Shown piece after piece: positions 57,074 through 64,000 of a stretch of 64,000 nt of DNA. How positions within the stretch are numbered: the stretch's first letter is position 1; each line of letters starts with the position of its first letter. The DNA comes from Pseudomonadota bacterium. Its GTDB lineage: Bacteria; Pseudomonadota; Gammaproteobacteria; JAKAQQ01. Below the pieces are notes generated by a model, which saw only the letters and a list, made by a program, of their open reading frames with translations, was not told the origin of the DNA and ran no database searches. The stretch spans positions 1 to 64,000 of the forward strand of contig JAJYFY010000002.1 of assembly GCA_021785265.1 (NCBI GenBank), read 5' to 3'. Made by a program: the position numbers and the translations under genes.

Positions 57074-57093
57074 GCATTTCCCCGGGGAAATGC
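57074..57093 (-). promoter_or_regulatory. Perfect 20-bp palindrome between infC and rpmI
   Basis: GCATTTCCCCGGGGAAATGC is an exact palindrome starting 10 bp after the infC stop. On the transcript it gives an 8-bp stem with a CCGG loop. On the minus strand it is not followed by a U-run, so it is not a plain terminator of infC. On the plus strand TTTT follows it. In E. coli this gap carries L20 autoregulatory structures; a similar role or mRNA processing is inferred. Confidence 0.45.
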
Positions 57094-57102
57094 TTTTCGG
57101 TT

Positions 57103-57621
57103 TTACTTGCGACGGGGCACGAGCACCATCACAATCTGGCGTCCTTCAAGGCGCGGGGCCATCTCGACCACCGCATTGGAATCCAAATCCGTCTGGATCC
57201 GGTTGAGAATCTGGGCACCCAGATCCTGGTGCAGCAACTCGCGTCCCCTAAAACGCAAGGTGACTTTGGCCTTATCTCCGTCCGCCAGAAACCGCATGAT
57301 GCTTTTCAGCTTGATCTGGTAGTCGTTTTCTTCCGTGGTCGGCCGGAACTTGACTTCCTTGATATGGATCTGCTTCTGCTTCTTGCGGTTGGCCTGAACC
57401 TTCTTGTTCAGCTCAAACTGGTATTTGCCGAAGTTCATCACCCGGCAAACTGGGGGATCGGCAGTCGGCGAAACCTCGACCAAATCCAGTCCCGCGTTTT
57501 CCGCCACTCTCATGGCCTCGCCCGTGGGCAAGACCCCAATTTGCTGACCATTATGGTCGATCACGCGCACTCGGGGCACCGTGATCTCGGCATTACGCCG
57601 AACTTTTTTCTCGCCGCTGAT
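57103..57621 (-). CDS. infC: Translation initiation factor IF-3, AUC start
   Basis: 172 residues when started at the ATC at 57619-57621. The frame in front of the first GTG encodes SGEKKVRRNAEITVPRVRVID, which matches the N-terminus of IF-3 (compare RINGEIR in E. coli) and would otherwise be lost. The ATC lies 3 bp after the thrS stop with GGAGG about 7 bases upstream. The core has LDLVEVSPTADPPVCRVMNFGKYQ and KVTLRFRGRELLHQ. Rare start codons are a known feature of infC and serve autoregulation. Confidence 0.93.
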   Translation of the reverse strand: MSGEKKVRRNAEITVPRVRVIDHNGQQIGVLPTGEAMRVAENAGLDLVEVSPTADPPVCRVMNFGKYQFELNKKVQANRKKQKQIHIKEVKFRPTTEENDYQIKLKSIMRFLADGDKAKVTLRFRGRELLHQDLGAQILNRIQTDLDSNAVVEMAPRLEGRQIVMVLVPRRK

Positions 57622-57624
57622 GCC

Positions 57625-59553
57625 TCAGTCCTCCACTACATCTTGGCCACAGCGATTCCGTTCCCTAGTCAAGTCAGCCACAAAGCTTTCCAGAGATCTA
57701 TCTCCCAAGTTACGGCCATTTTGGCGGCGTACGGCGAGAAGGCCTGCAGCCGCCTCTTTCGGCCCGATCACGGCAAGGTACGGAACCCGCTGGATCGAAC
57801 GTTCTCTAATTTTAAGGCCAATCTTCTCATTTCTCAAGTCCAGCACGACCCTGAAGCCGGCCTGCTCCAGAAGCAGCGCCGCCTGGCGGGCGTATTCGTC
57901 CTGTTGTCCTGTAATGGTCAAGAGGGCGACCTGGACCGGGGCCAGCCAAAGCGGCAGGACACCCGCATGGTGTTCCAGAAGAATTCCGATAAAGCGTTCC
58001 AGGGATCCCAGAATGGCCCGGTGCAACATGACGACCCGTTCCTTCTCACCCGCGGCATTGACAAAACTCGCCCCGAGCCGTTCGGGCAGCACATAATCCA
58101 GCTGCAGGGTTCCGCACTGCCACACCCGACCCAGGGTATCCTGGAGCGAAAATTCGATTTTCGGGCCATAAAAAGCGCCCTCTCCAGGCTGGATCGAGTA
58201 GGTCAAATTTTCGTGCGCTAAGGCTTGTGACAGAGCCTGTTCGGCACGATCCCAAAGCTCGTCGCTTCCCACCCGCTGCTCAGGACGCGTGGACAGATGG
58301 ATCTGGATGTCCGAAAAGCCGAAATCCCGGTACACGTTGAAGAGCAGGCGAATGAAGGCGATGGCTTCTGGTTCGACCTGGTCGGGGGTACAGAAAATAT
58401 GGGCGTCATCCTGGACAAAAGAGCGCGCCCGGAGGAGTCCATGGAGGGTCCCTGAAGGTTCATTCCGATGGCAGACCCCGAACTCCGCAAGGCGGAGTGG
58501 CAGTTCCCGGTAGCTCCGGATCCCCTGGTTGAAGATCTGGACATGGGCCGGACAGTTCATCGGCTTGATGGCATACTCCCGATTGTCCACGGCGACGGCA
58601 AACATCTGCGTGCCGAATTTGTCGGCGTGACCCGAACGCTCCCAAAGGATTCGATCCAGCATGAGCGGCGTATGCACCTCCCGGTACCCCGCGGCCGCGA
58701 GCTGCCCCCGGATATAGTCCTCAATGGTCCGGTACAGCGCCCATCCCGCCTCGTGCCAGAACACCATCCCAGGCGCTTCATCCTGGAAATGGAACAGGTC
58801 CATGAGCTTGGCCAGTCTCCGATGGTCCCTTTTTTCAGCCTCCGCGATCCGTTCGAGGTGCTGCGCCAGTGCATCCGGGCTGGCCCAAGCTGTCCCGTAA
58901 ACCCGGGTCAGCATGACATTGCGGGAATCCCCCCGCCAATATGCACCCGCAACCTGCGTCAGCTTGAAATCACCGAGACGTCCGGTCGACGGAACATGAG
59001 GCCCCCGGCACAAATCCTGAAACTCGCCTTGGCGGTAGAGACTGATGACCTCGCCCGCAGGGATTTCTCGAATGATCTCGGCCTTGTAGTTTTCTCCGCG
59101 CTCAGAGAAAAAACGGACAGCCTCATACCTCGTCATGACCCGACGTTCAATGGGCAGGTCCTCGGAGACGATTTTCCGCATCTCCTCCTCAATCTGGGGC
59201 AGGTCTTCCGCCGAAAAAGGAGGTTCAACATGGAAATCGTAATAAAACCCATCTTCGATGACCGGGCCGATCGTAACCTGCGCCTGGGGATAAAGCCGTT
59301 TGACCGCATGGGCCAAAAGGTGCGCGGTTGAATGTCTCAGGATTTCGAGCCCCAAGGGTTCATCCGCCATCACCGGTTCGAGGATGGCATCCACATCGAG
59401 CCTCAAGGACAGATCGACTGGCCGGCCATCGAGACGTCCCGCCACTACTTGGGACATAACCTTGGGATCGACGCATCGTACCAAGGCCTCTCGAACCGAC
59501 AGGGGCACCACTTGATCCACCTCGCCATGAAGTGGAATCTTCATCTTGGGCAT
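57625..59553 (-). CDS. thrS: Threonyl-tRNA synthetase
   Basis: 642 residues. Domains are an N-terminal TGS domain, an editing domain with HSTAHLLAHAVKRLYP and DLCRGPHVPSTG, a class II catalytic core with the zinc-binding cysteine in MNCPAHVQIF, the CHRNEPSGTLHGLLRAR motif 2 region and HRAILGSLERF motif 3, and a C-terminal anticodon-binding domain (RSIQRVPYLAVIGPKE). ATG 59553 was chosen; an ATG three codons later is possible. Its stop is 3 bp before the infC start codon. Confidence 0.97.
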   Translation of the reverse strand: MPKMKIPLHGEVDQVVPLSVREALVRCVDPKVMSQVVAGRLDGRPVDLSLRLDVDAILEPVMADEPLGLEILRHSTAHLLAHAVKRLYPQAQVTIGPVIEDGFYYDFHVEPPFSAEDLPQIEEEMRKIVSEDLPIERRVMTRYEAVRFFSERGENYKAEIIREIPAGEVISLYRQGEFQDLCRGPHVPSTGRLGDFKLTQVAGAYWRGDSRNVMLTRVYGTAWASPDALAQHLERIAEAEKRDHRRLAKLMDLFHFQDEAPGMVFWHEAGWALYRTIEDYIRGQLAAAGYREVHTPLMLDRILWERSGHADKFGTQMFAVAVDNREYAIKPMNCPAHVQIFNQGIRSYRELPLRLAEFGVCHRNEPSGTLHGLLRARSFVQDDAHIFCTPDQVEPEAIAFIRLLFNVYRDFGFSDIQIHLSTRPEQRVGSDELWDRAEQALSQALAHENLTYSIQPGEGAFYGPKIEFSLQDTLGRVWQCGTLQLDYVLPERLGASFVNAAGEKERVVMLHRAILGSLERFIGILLEHHAGVLPLWLAPVQVALLTITGQQDEYARQAALLLEQAGFRVVLDLRNEKIGLKIRERSIQRVPYLAVIGPKEAAAGLLAVRRQNGRNLGDRSLESFVADLTRERNRCGQDVVED

Positions 59554-59636
59554 CAGCAATCGTCCGGGTAAGCGCCAGCCTCACACGGGAGGCGAGGCGA
59601 CATTATACCGGGAAAGTCGATCCGGCCTGTCGATCG

Positions 59637-60626
59637 TCAGGCCAGAGCCCCGCCACAGGAACTGCCGGCCCCAGCCGTGCACCCAAAACAATGCGGACCG
59701 CAGGCAATCGGTCCACGCGCCAAATCGTCAAAGGCCCCAATTTCCCAAAGGTTCCGCGGTCGTCCACCCAGCGGCAACTCGAGCATCTGGTTGAAATCGC
59801 AGTCATAAAGCTGTCCATCCCAGCCGACCGAAAGCAGGTTCCGGCACATCAGGCCGTGGACGGTTTCGGGATTGAAGGCTTGGACGAGAAGTGCCTGGTA
59901 GGCCTCAAATGTCCGATCCCTGAGCAGTTGATGGAGGAACCGGTTGATCGGCATGTTCGTAATCGTGAGAAGACGGTTGAATCGAATCCCATACCGCTCT
60001 CCCAGCTGTGTCTTGTAATCTTTTTCAAGCCGGTCCTGGGGGGGAGGCAGGAAAGGTCCCACCGGGTTGTAAACCAGGTGCAGCTCAAGGCCGCTTCCGG
60101 GGGCCGCATAACCCAGTTCGTTCAGTTTTTCAAGTGCCCGCAGGCTGGGCTCGAATACGCCTAGCCCACGCTGTTTCTCAACGTTTTCACGGCTGTAACA
60201 GGGCAGAGAAGCGATCACGGTCACCTGGTTTCGTGCAAGAAAGTGGGCCGTGTCTTCCTGCCCCGGTTCAAACAAAACCGTGAGATTCGAGCGGTCGATC
60301 ACTTGTTTTCCTGTCCTTCGCGCCGCCACGACGAGACGGCGGAAGTGGGGATGGAGTTCGGGTGCGCCTCCGGTCAGATCAACGGTTGTGATACCCGAGG
60401 AGCGGTCAAGCAACTCCAGGACCCGGTCGACCGTGCGCTCCGCCATGATTTCGGTCCGTTTCGGCCCGGCTTCGACATGACAGTGGTGACAGGCCTGGTT
60501 GCAGCGTTTCCCCAGGTTGACCTGAAGGATTTCCAAGGGCCTGCGGGTCAAGGACAGCCGGTGTCGGCCCAGGATCTCCCCAAAGGTGGGCGCAGAATCG
60601 CTCGAAACGGGAACGGGATCAGACAT
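59637..60626 (-). CDS. arsS: Radical SAM protein, arsenosugar-biosynthesis ArsS-like
   Basis: 329 residues. The radical SAM cluster motif is CNQACHHC in LGKRCNQACHHCHVEAGP. LTGGAPELHPHF provides the SAM-binding GGE-like strand. The C-terminal Cys-rich region (CDFNQMLELP, CGPHCFGCTAGAGSSCGG) matches the radical SAM/Cys-rich (DUF3641) family, which includes ArsS. That enzyme joins the adenosyl group of SAM to dimethylarsinous acid in arsenosugar synthesis. No arsM or ars operon is nearby, so the substrate is open. ATG 60626 fits; a longer frame is not family-like. Confidence 0.8.
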   Translation of the reverse strand: MSDPVPVSSDSAPTFGEILGRHRLSLTRRPLEILQVNLGKRCNQACHHCHVEAGPKRTEIMAERTVDRVLELLDRSSGITTVDLTGGAPELHPHFRRLVVAARRTGKQVIDRSNLTVLFEPGQEDTAHFLARNQVTVIASLPCYSRENVEKQRGLGVFEPSLRALEKLNELGYAAPGSGLELHLVYNPVGPFLPPPQDRLEKDYKTQLGERYGIRFNRLLTITNMPINRFLHQLLRDRTFEAYQALLVQAFNPETVHGLMCRNLLSVGWDGQLYDCDFNQMLELPLGGRPRNLWEIGAFDDLARGPIACGPHCFGCTAGAGSSCGGALA

Positions 60627-60698
60627 GGTGATAGTCTCGCATAAAAGCTGATCCCGTTCCGGGTAGCCAACACGGTCCCTCACGCTCGATGAGCGGGC

Positions 60699-60704
60699 TA
60701 TACT
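60699..60704 (+). promoter_or_regulatory. -10-like element before the beta-lactamase-family gene
   Basis: TATACT in the context GGGCTATACTCG lies 35 bases before the ATG at 60740. The GGGCTATA context is the same as at the FadB-type gene. No clear -35 is seen. Confidence 0.35.
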
Positions 60705-60739
60705 CGTCATCGGCTCCGCCCGCTGTTCAAGGATACGGC

Positions 60740-62335
60740 ATGAAAAATCCGGCTCGCCACATGTTTTTTGTTGTCGCCCTGACCGGGATCTCGATGACGA
60801 TATTCCCGGTCGGCATGTCATTCGCGCGACCCCTGGCCCCTCTCCCGGCACCCCTGGCACACCTCAATGCCTATGTCCGCAAGACCATGAACCTTTGGCA
60901 CGTTCCGGGCCTTGCCCTCGCCGTCGTCCAAAACGGGAGGCTGGTCTATGTACGGGGATACGGGTACCGCATGCTCGATCCGGCCCAGCGCGTCAACCCG
61001 GAAACCCGCTTTACCCTGGGCTCGCTGACCAAGGCATTTACCGTGGCGGCACTGGGCGAGCTGGTCTCGTCAGGGAAACTCAGCTGGGATACACCGGTCC
61101 ACCACGATCTCAGGGACTTTCGTTTGGGGAATGCGTACGTCACCCAGAGGATCACGCTCCGGGACCTGCTCACACATCGGAGCGGATACTGCGATCCCAC
61201 GGCCATGTGGTACACCTCCTATGACACCGTGCGAAATGTCCTCCGGAGGCTCCGTTACCAAAAACCAACCTATGCTTTCCGGACCCACTTTTGCTACAAC
61301 AATACCCTGTATCTCGCAGCGAGCCAGTTCATTCCGGCGATCACAGGCATCACCTGGAACCGTTTTGTCCGACTGCATCTTTTTCGCCCCTTGCACATGA
61401 ACGGTACAGTCACCCGGCAAGAAGCCCTGGCTGGCAAAAAGAACGTGGCGATCCCCTACGCGGTGATCGATGGTCGAGTGGAACGGATTCCGCGCTATTG
61501 GACACACAACATGGATGTTTTTGCACCCGTCGGCGGCATCAACACCAGCGTGCTCGACATGAGTCATTGGCTCGAAATGCTCCTGGATCACGGTCGTTAC
61601 CAGGGAAAACGCATCCTGGCTCCCTCCATCATCCATGCCATGGAAACCCCCTGGATGCTCATTCATGAAGACAACCCCTCAGTCGGCCGCTGGTTACAGA
61701 TCCAAACTCCCGGCGAGCCCTTCTATGCCTACGGTCTCGGTTTTTTCATCCAGGAGTACGACGGTCACCGGCTGATCTGGCATCCGGGGAACATCGACGG
61801 AATGTCGACCGTTCTCGCCATCGTCCCGAGCCTACATCTGGGCGTTGTCGTGCTCTCAAACCTGGATCAGAACTTTGCCCCCGAAGGGGTTCTGTTTGAC
61901 GTGCTTCAATCCTACCTTGGCCTGCCCCACCGTGACATCAGTCGCGCCTGGTACCGCTTCCTCAAGAAGCAGCGGGCAGAAGAAAAGTCCACTCGGAAAA
62001 AACTCGTGGGCCCGCGCGAACCTCGGGTCCGGCCGCTTGCCCCTCTCGCGCAGTATGTGGGTTTTTACCAAAGTCGGTTCGATGGAACGGCACAAGTGAA
62101 CGAGCGGGACGGCATGCTCACCCTCAGACTCGGGAACCCGGCTTTTCGGGGCATCCTCGTGCCGTGGAATACCAACACCTTTGAGGTCCGCTGGCGTGAG
62201 CGCTACGAAGGCAGGAGCTATGCCACCTTCACCCTAAGCCCCCGGGGACAACCCCAAACCCTGTCGTTTGTCGCACAGCCACTTCATTTCCGGAAAAAGG
62301 CTCCCTTCACGCACCCGGCACACAATCGGCCCTGA
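60740..62335 (+). CDS. Secreted serine hydrolase, class C beta-lactamase / EstB-like family
   Basis: 531 residues. A signal peptide (HMFFVVALTGISMTIFPVGMSFA) precedes a serine beta-lactamase-like fold. The nucleophile motif is S-L-T-K in LGSLTKAF, the Tyr-x-Asn motif is CYNNTLY, and HPGNIDG takes the place of KTG. A C-terminal beta-sandwich region resembles DUF3471-type extensions. Such proteins are usually esterases or D-amino-acid peptidases rather than resistance enzymes. ATG 60740 follows AAGGA. It stands alone and diverges from the ArsS-like gene. Substrate unknown. Confidence 0.85.
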   Translation: MKNPARHMFFVVALTGISMTIFPVGMSFARPLAPLPAPLAHLNAYVRKTMNLWHVPGLALAVVQNGRLVYVRGYGYRMLDPAQRVNPETRFTLGSLTKAFTVAALGELVSSGKLSWDTPVHHDLRDFRLGNAYVTQRITLRDLLTHRSGYCDPTAMWYTSYDTVRNVLRRLRYQKPTYAFRTHFCYNNTLYLAASQFIPAITGITWNRFVRLHLFRPLHMNGTVTRQEALAGKKNVAIPYAVIDGRVERIPRYWTHNMDVFAPVGGINTSVLDMSHWLEMLLDHGRYQGKRILAPSIIHAMETPWMLIHEDNPSVGRWLQIQTPGEPFYAYGLGFFIQEYDGHRLIWHPGNIDGMSTVLAIVPSLHLGVVVLSNLDQNFAPEGVLFDVLQSYLGLPHRDISRAWYRFLKKQRAEEKSTRKKLVGPREPRVRPLAPLAQYVGFYQSRFDGTAQVNERDGMLTLRLGNPAFRGILVPWNTNTFEVRWRERYEGRSYATFTLSPRGQPQTLSFVAQPLHFRKKAPFTHPAHNRP

Positions 62336-62492
62336 ACCCCCTTAAAACCAAATACAATTCCTGAGGCTTGTTCCCGATGGACGGCAGCCCTGGAAGCCGG
62401 AAAACCCCTTTGCGGGGAATCCATGGCTACATACCGGGGCGCCCCTCATCAGCAGGATCAGTAGCTTTGGTGTTCTAAATTTTCACGGATCC
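62336..62492. other. Intergenic stretch with two short inverted repeats
   Basis: Between the hydrolase stop and tRNA-Val. It contains CCCC-TTTGC-GGGG (near 62405-62417) and a perfect GGGGCGCCCC (62436-62445), neither followed by a T-run. No open frame or RNA gene is recognised. Confidence 0.3.
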
Positions 62493-62569
62493 TGGTAGGC
62501 GCGATTGGACTCGAACCAACGACCCCCACCATGTCAAGGTGGTGCTCTAACCAGCTGAGCTACGCGCCT
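62493..62569 (-). tRNA. tRNA-Val (anticodon GAC)
   Basis: 77 nt with encoded CCA. The acceptor AGGCGCG pairs with CGCGCCT. The D-arm is AGCTCAGCTGGTTAGAGCA. The anticodon stem CCACC/GGTGG encloses TTGACAT, giving GAC. The T-arm is GTTGG-TTCGAGT-CCAAT. The body is nearly identical to E. coli tRNA-Val(GAC), but the stem begins with A1-U72 instead of G1-C72. Confidence 0.96.
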
Positions 62570-62586
62570 TCCGATTCAGGGTGGTG

Positions 62587-62616
62587 AAAATACCACGGAG
62601 AGCCTGATCCTGACAA
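62587..62616 (-). promoter_or_regulatory. Sigma-70 promoter of tRNA-Val
   Basis: On the minus strand TTGTCA (62611-62616) and TATTTT (62587-62592) are 18 bp apart. The tRNA begins 17 bases after the -10, giving a short 5' leader. It lies in the gap after uvrB and indicates independent transcription. Confidence 0.5.
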
Positions 62617-62653
62617 GCCTTTACCCTTCTTTACTACACCTCCTCCACTCCCT

Positions 62654-64000
62654 TCACGGGTTGGCCTGTTTCAGGAAATGTTCCTTGAGCCGTATGACCT
62701 GATCGCGGATTTCCGCCGCTTTTTCAAACTCCAGTTGTCGCGCCTGCTCCCGCATTTCCTTCTCCAGTTTCCGGATCTCCCGTGCCAGGTCATCCGGGCT
62801 CGGCGGGCCACCCGGTTCGTTCCCCGTCCCACCCCATCGTCGGCCGCGACGTCCTGACGAACCGGCTGTGGACCCACCCACTTCCTCCAGTGCATCCACA
62901 ATCCCTTTCCGGATCCCCCTGGGTGTGATCTGGTTCTTCTGGTTGAACTCGAGCTGCCGCTGCCTCCTGCGTTCGGTTTCCTGAATGGCACGGGCCATCG
63001 AGGGCGTGGTCCGCTCGGCATAAAGAATGGCTCTCCCCGCCAGGTTACGGGATGCACGGCCGATGGTCTGGATCAATGCGCCTTCCGAACGAAGGAAACC
63101 TTCCTTGTCTGCGTCGAGAATCGCGACCAAGGACACCTCGGGCAGGTCAAGTCCCTCTCGCAGCAGGTTGATTCCGACCAGAACGTCAAAGGTGCCCTTG
63201 CGCAACTCCCGGATCAGTTCCGAGCGTTCGAGGGTATCAATGTCGGAATGCAGATACCGGACCCGAACTCCGTTTTCCTGAAGATACTCGGTCAAATCCT
63301 CGGCCATCCGCTTGGTCAGCGTGGTCACGAGCACGCGTTCTTCACGATGGGCACATTGCCGAATCTCGGACAAAAGGTCATCGATCTGGCTGAGCGCCGA
63401 TCGGACTTCGACCGCGGGATCCACCAGTCCTGTGGGCCGGACCAGCTGCTCGACGACCCGATCGGCGTGCCGAATCTCATAAGGACCAGGAGTTGCGGAG
63501 ACATAGACCGTCTGCAGGGCGCGCGCCTCAAACTCCTCGAACCGCAGGGGCCGGTTATCCAAGGCGGAGGGCAGGCGGAACCCGTATTCAACAAGCGTCG
63601 ACTTTCGGGAAAAGTCCCCGCGGTACATACCGACCAGTTGCGGAATGGTGATATGGCTTTCATCGATCACCAAAAGCGCCTGGGATGGCAGATAGTCGAA
63701 AAGTGTGGGAGGCGGCTCCCCAGGACCCCGCCCGGACAAATGGCGCGAATAATTTTCAATCCCGGTGCAATAGCCGAGTTCCTGGATCATTTCCAGGTCA
63801 AAGCGCGTACGCTGTTCCAGCCGTTCGGCCTCAAGCAGCCGACCCTGTTCCCGAAGCCCATGCAGGCGCTCGTCAAGCTCGGCCCGGATCCGCGTCAAGG
63901 CCTCGAGGATTCGGTCCCGAGGCGTGACGTAATGGCTGCCCGGGTAGACCGTATAGCGAGGCAGACGGAGGCGGTTTTTGCCCGTCAGGGGGTCGAACAG
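62654..64000 (-). CDS. uvrB: Excinuclease ABC subunit B, 5' partial
   Basis: 448 C-terminal residues; the frame stays open to the window end ([30 protein letters not shown] continues upstream of the first internal Met), so the start lies outside. Visible are [18 protein letters not shown], the Walker B region [15 protein letters not shown], helicase motifs V and VI ([24 protein letters not shown]) and the C-terminal UVR domain that contacts UvrC. It acts in nucleotide excision repair with UvrA and UvrC. It precedes tRNA-Val. Confidence 0.97.
   Translation of the reverse strand: MFDPLTGKNRLRLPRYTVYPGSHYVTPRDRILEALTRIRAELDERLHGLREQGRLLEAERLEQRTRFDLEMIQELGYCTGIENYSRHLSGRGPGEPPPTLFDYLPSQALLVIDESHITIPQLVGMYRGDFSRKSTLVEYGFRLPSALDNRPLRFEEFEARALQTVYVSATPGPYEIRHADRVVEQLVRPTGLVDPAVEVRSALSQIDDLLSEIRQCAHREERVLVTTLTKRMAEDLTEYLQENGVRVRYLHSDIDTLERSELIRELRKGTFDVLVGINLLREGLDLPEVSLVAILDADKEGFLRSEGALIQTIGRASRNLAGRAILYAERTTPSMARAIQETERRRQRQLEFNQKNQITPRGIRKGIVDALEEVGGSTAGSSGRRGRRWGGTGNEPGGPPSPDDLAREIRKLEKEMREQARQLEFEKAAEIRDQVIRLKEHFLKQANP

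Noticed and set aside
57061-59331. Two long plus-strand open frames opposite infC and thrS
   Set aside because: They are antisense to conserved translation genes, with no family signature.
60740-62335. Antibiotic-resistance beta-lactamase
   Set aside because: The SxxK and YxN motifs are present, but KTG is replaced by HPG and there is a C-terminal extension; the esterase/peptidase branch is more likely.

Overview
This window is a compact, moderately G+C-rich bacterial chromosome segment made almost entirely of housekeeping genes. The organism is most likely a gammaproteobacterium or close relative. Diagnostic blocks include hflC-hflK-hflX-hfq-miaA-mutL-amiB-tsaE-nnrD beside divergent queG; thrS-infC-rpmI-rplT-pheS-pheT-ihfA-merR-tRNA-Pro; rpsF-rpsR-DUF2232-rplI-dnaB-alr; hrcA-grpE-dnaK-dnaJ; and bamE/rnfH-ratA/smpB. 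A fused transaldolase/phosphoglucose isomerase, a glycogen synthesis pair and an endonuclease-type MutL fit a lineage away from the enterics, possibly an environmental autotroph. The species cannot be named from the sequence alone. No rRNA, insertion sequence, prophage or CRISPR array is visible.

Layout. 1-6.4 kb (+): sugar-phosphate operon tal-pgi (5' cut by the window edge), gnd, zwf, pgl, eno. 6.6-10.4 kb: glgC and glgA divergent, with glk convergent on glgA. 10.6-13.9 kb (+): an EEP-family phosphoesterase, a FadB-type beta-oxidation protein and a YciA-type thioesterase. 13.9-24.9 kb (-): purA, rnr, rlmB, rpsF, rpsR, a membrane protein, rplI, dnaB, alr and radA, with a tRNA-Leu on the opposite strand. 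24.9-34.7 kb (-): nnrD, tsaE, amiB, mutL, miaA, hfq, hflX, hflK, hflC. 34.7-41.1 kb: queG, a DoxX-like protein, an FNR/ANR regulator divergent from hemN with a perfect FNR box between them, an uncharacterised diiron protein, and a photolyase. 41.2-46 kb (-): dnaJ, dnaK, grpE, hrcA. 46.2-52.3 kb: nadK, recN, bamE, rnfH, ratA, smpB, a rhodanese-type sulfurtransferase, an SDR and tRNA-Pro. 52.4-59.6 kb (-): merR, ihfA, pheT, pheS, rplT, rpmI, infC, thrS. 59.6-64 kb: an ArsS-like radical SAM protein, a serine beta-lactamase-family hydrolase, tRNA-Val and uvrB (5' cut by the window end).

How it works together. The first 10 kb links oxidative and non-oxidative pentose phosphate steps, lower glycolysis and glycogen storage. 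The central blocks cover translation, replication restart and repair, RNA processing and protein quality control. The oxygen-responsive block at 36-39 kb (FNR regulator, FNR box, hemN) is the clearest regulatory logic visible. Genes overlap heavily (ATGA junctions and 11-79 bp overlaps), so several starts were chosen from ribosome-binding sites and family alignment rather than maximum length.

I did not find a clearly new multi-gene system. The best leads are the FNR-box/hemN/diiron block, very divergent HflK/HflC, an AT-rich island inside the tsaE-amiB block, an AUC-initiated infC with a perfect hairpin downstream, an endonuclease-type MutL with an altered motif, and strong enrichment of the palindrome GGATCC.
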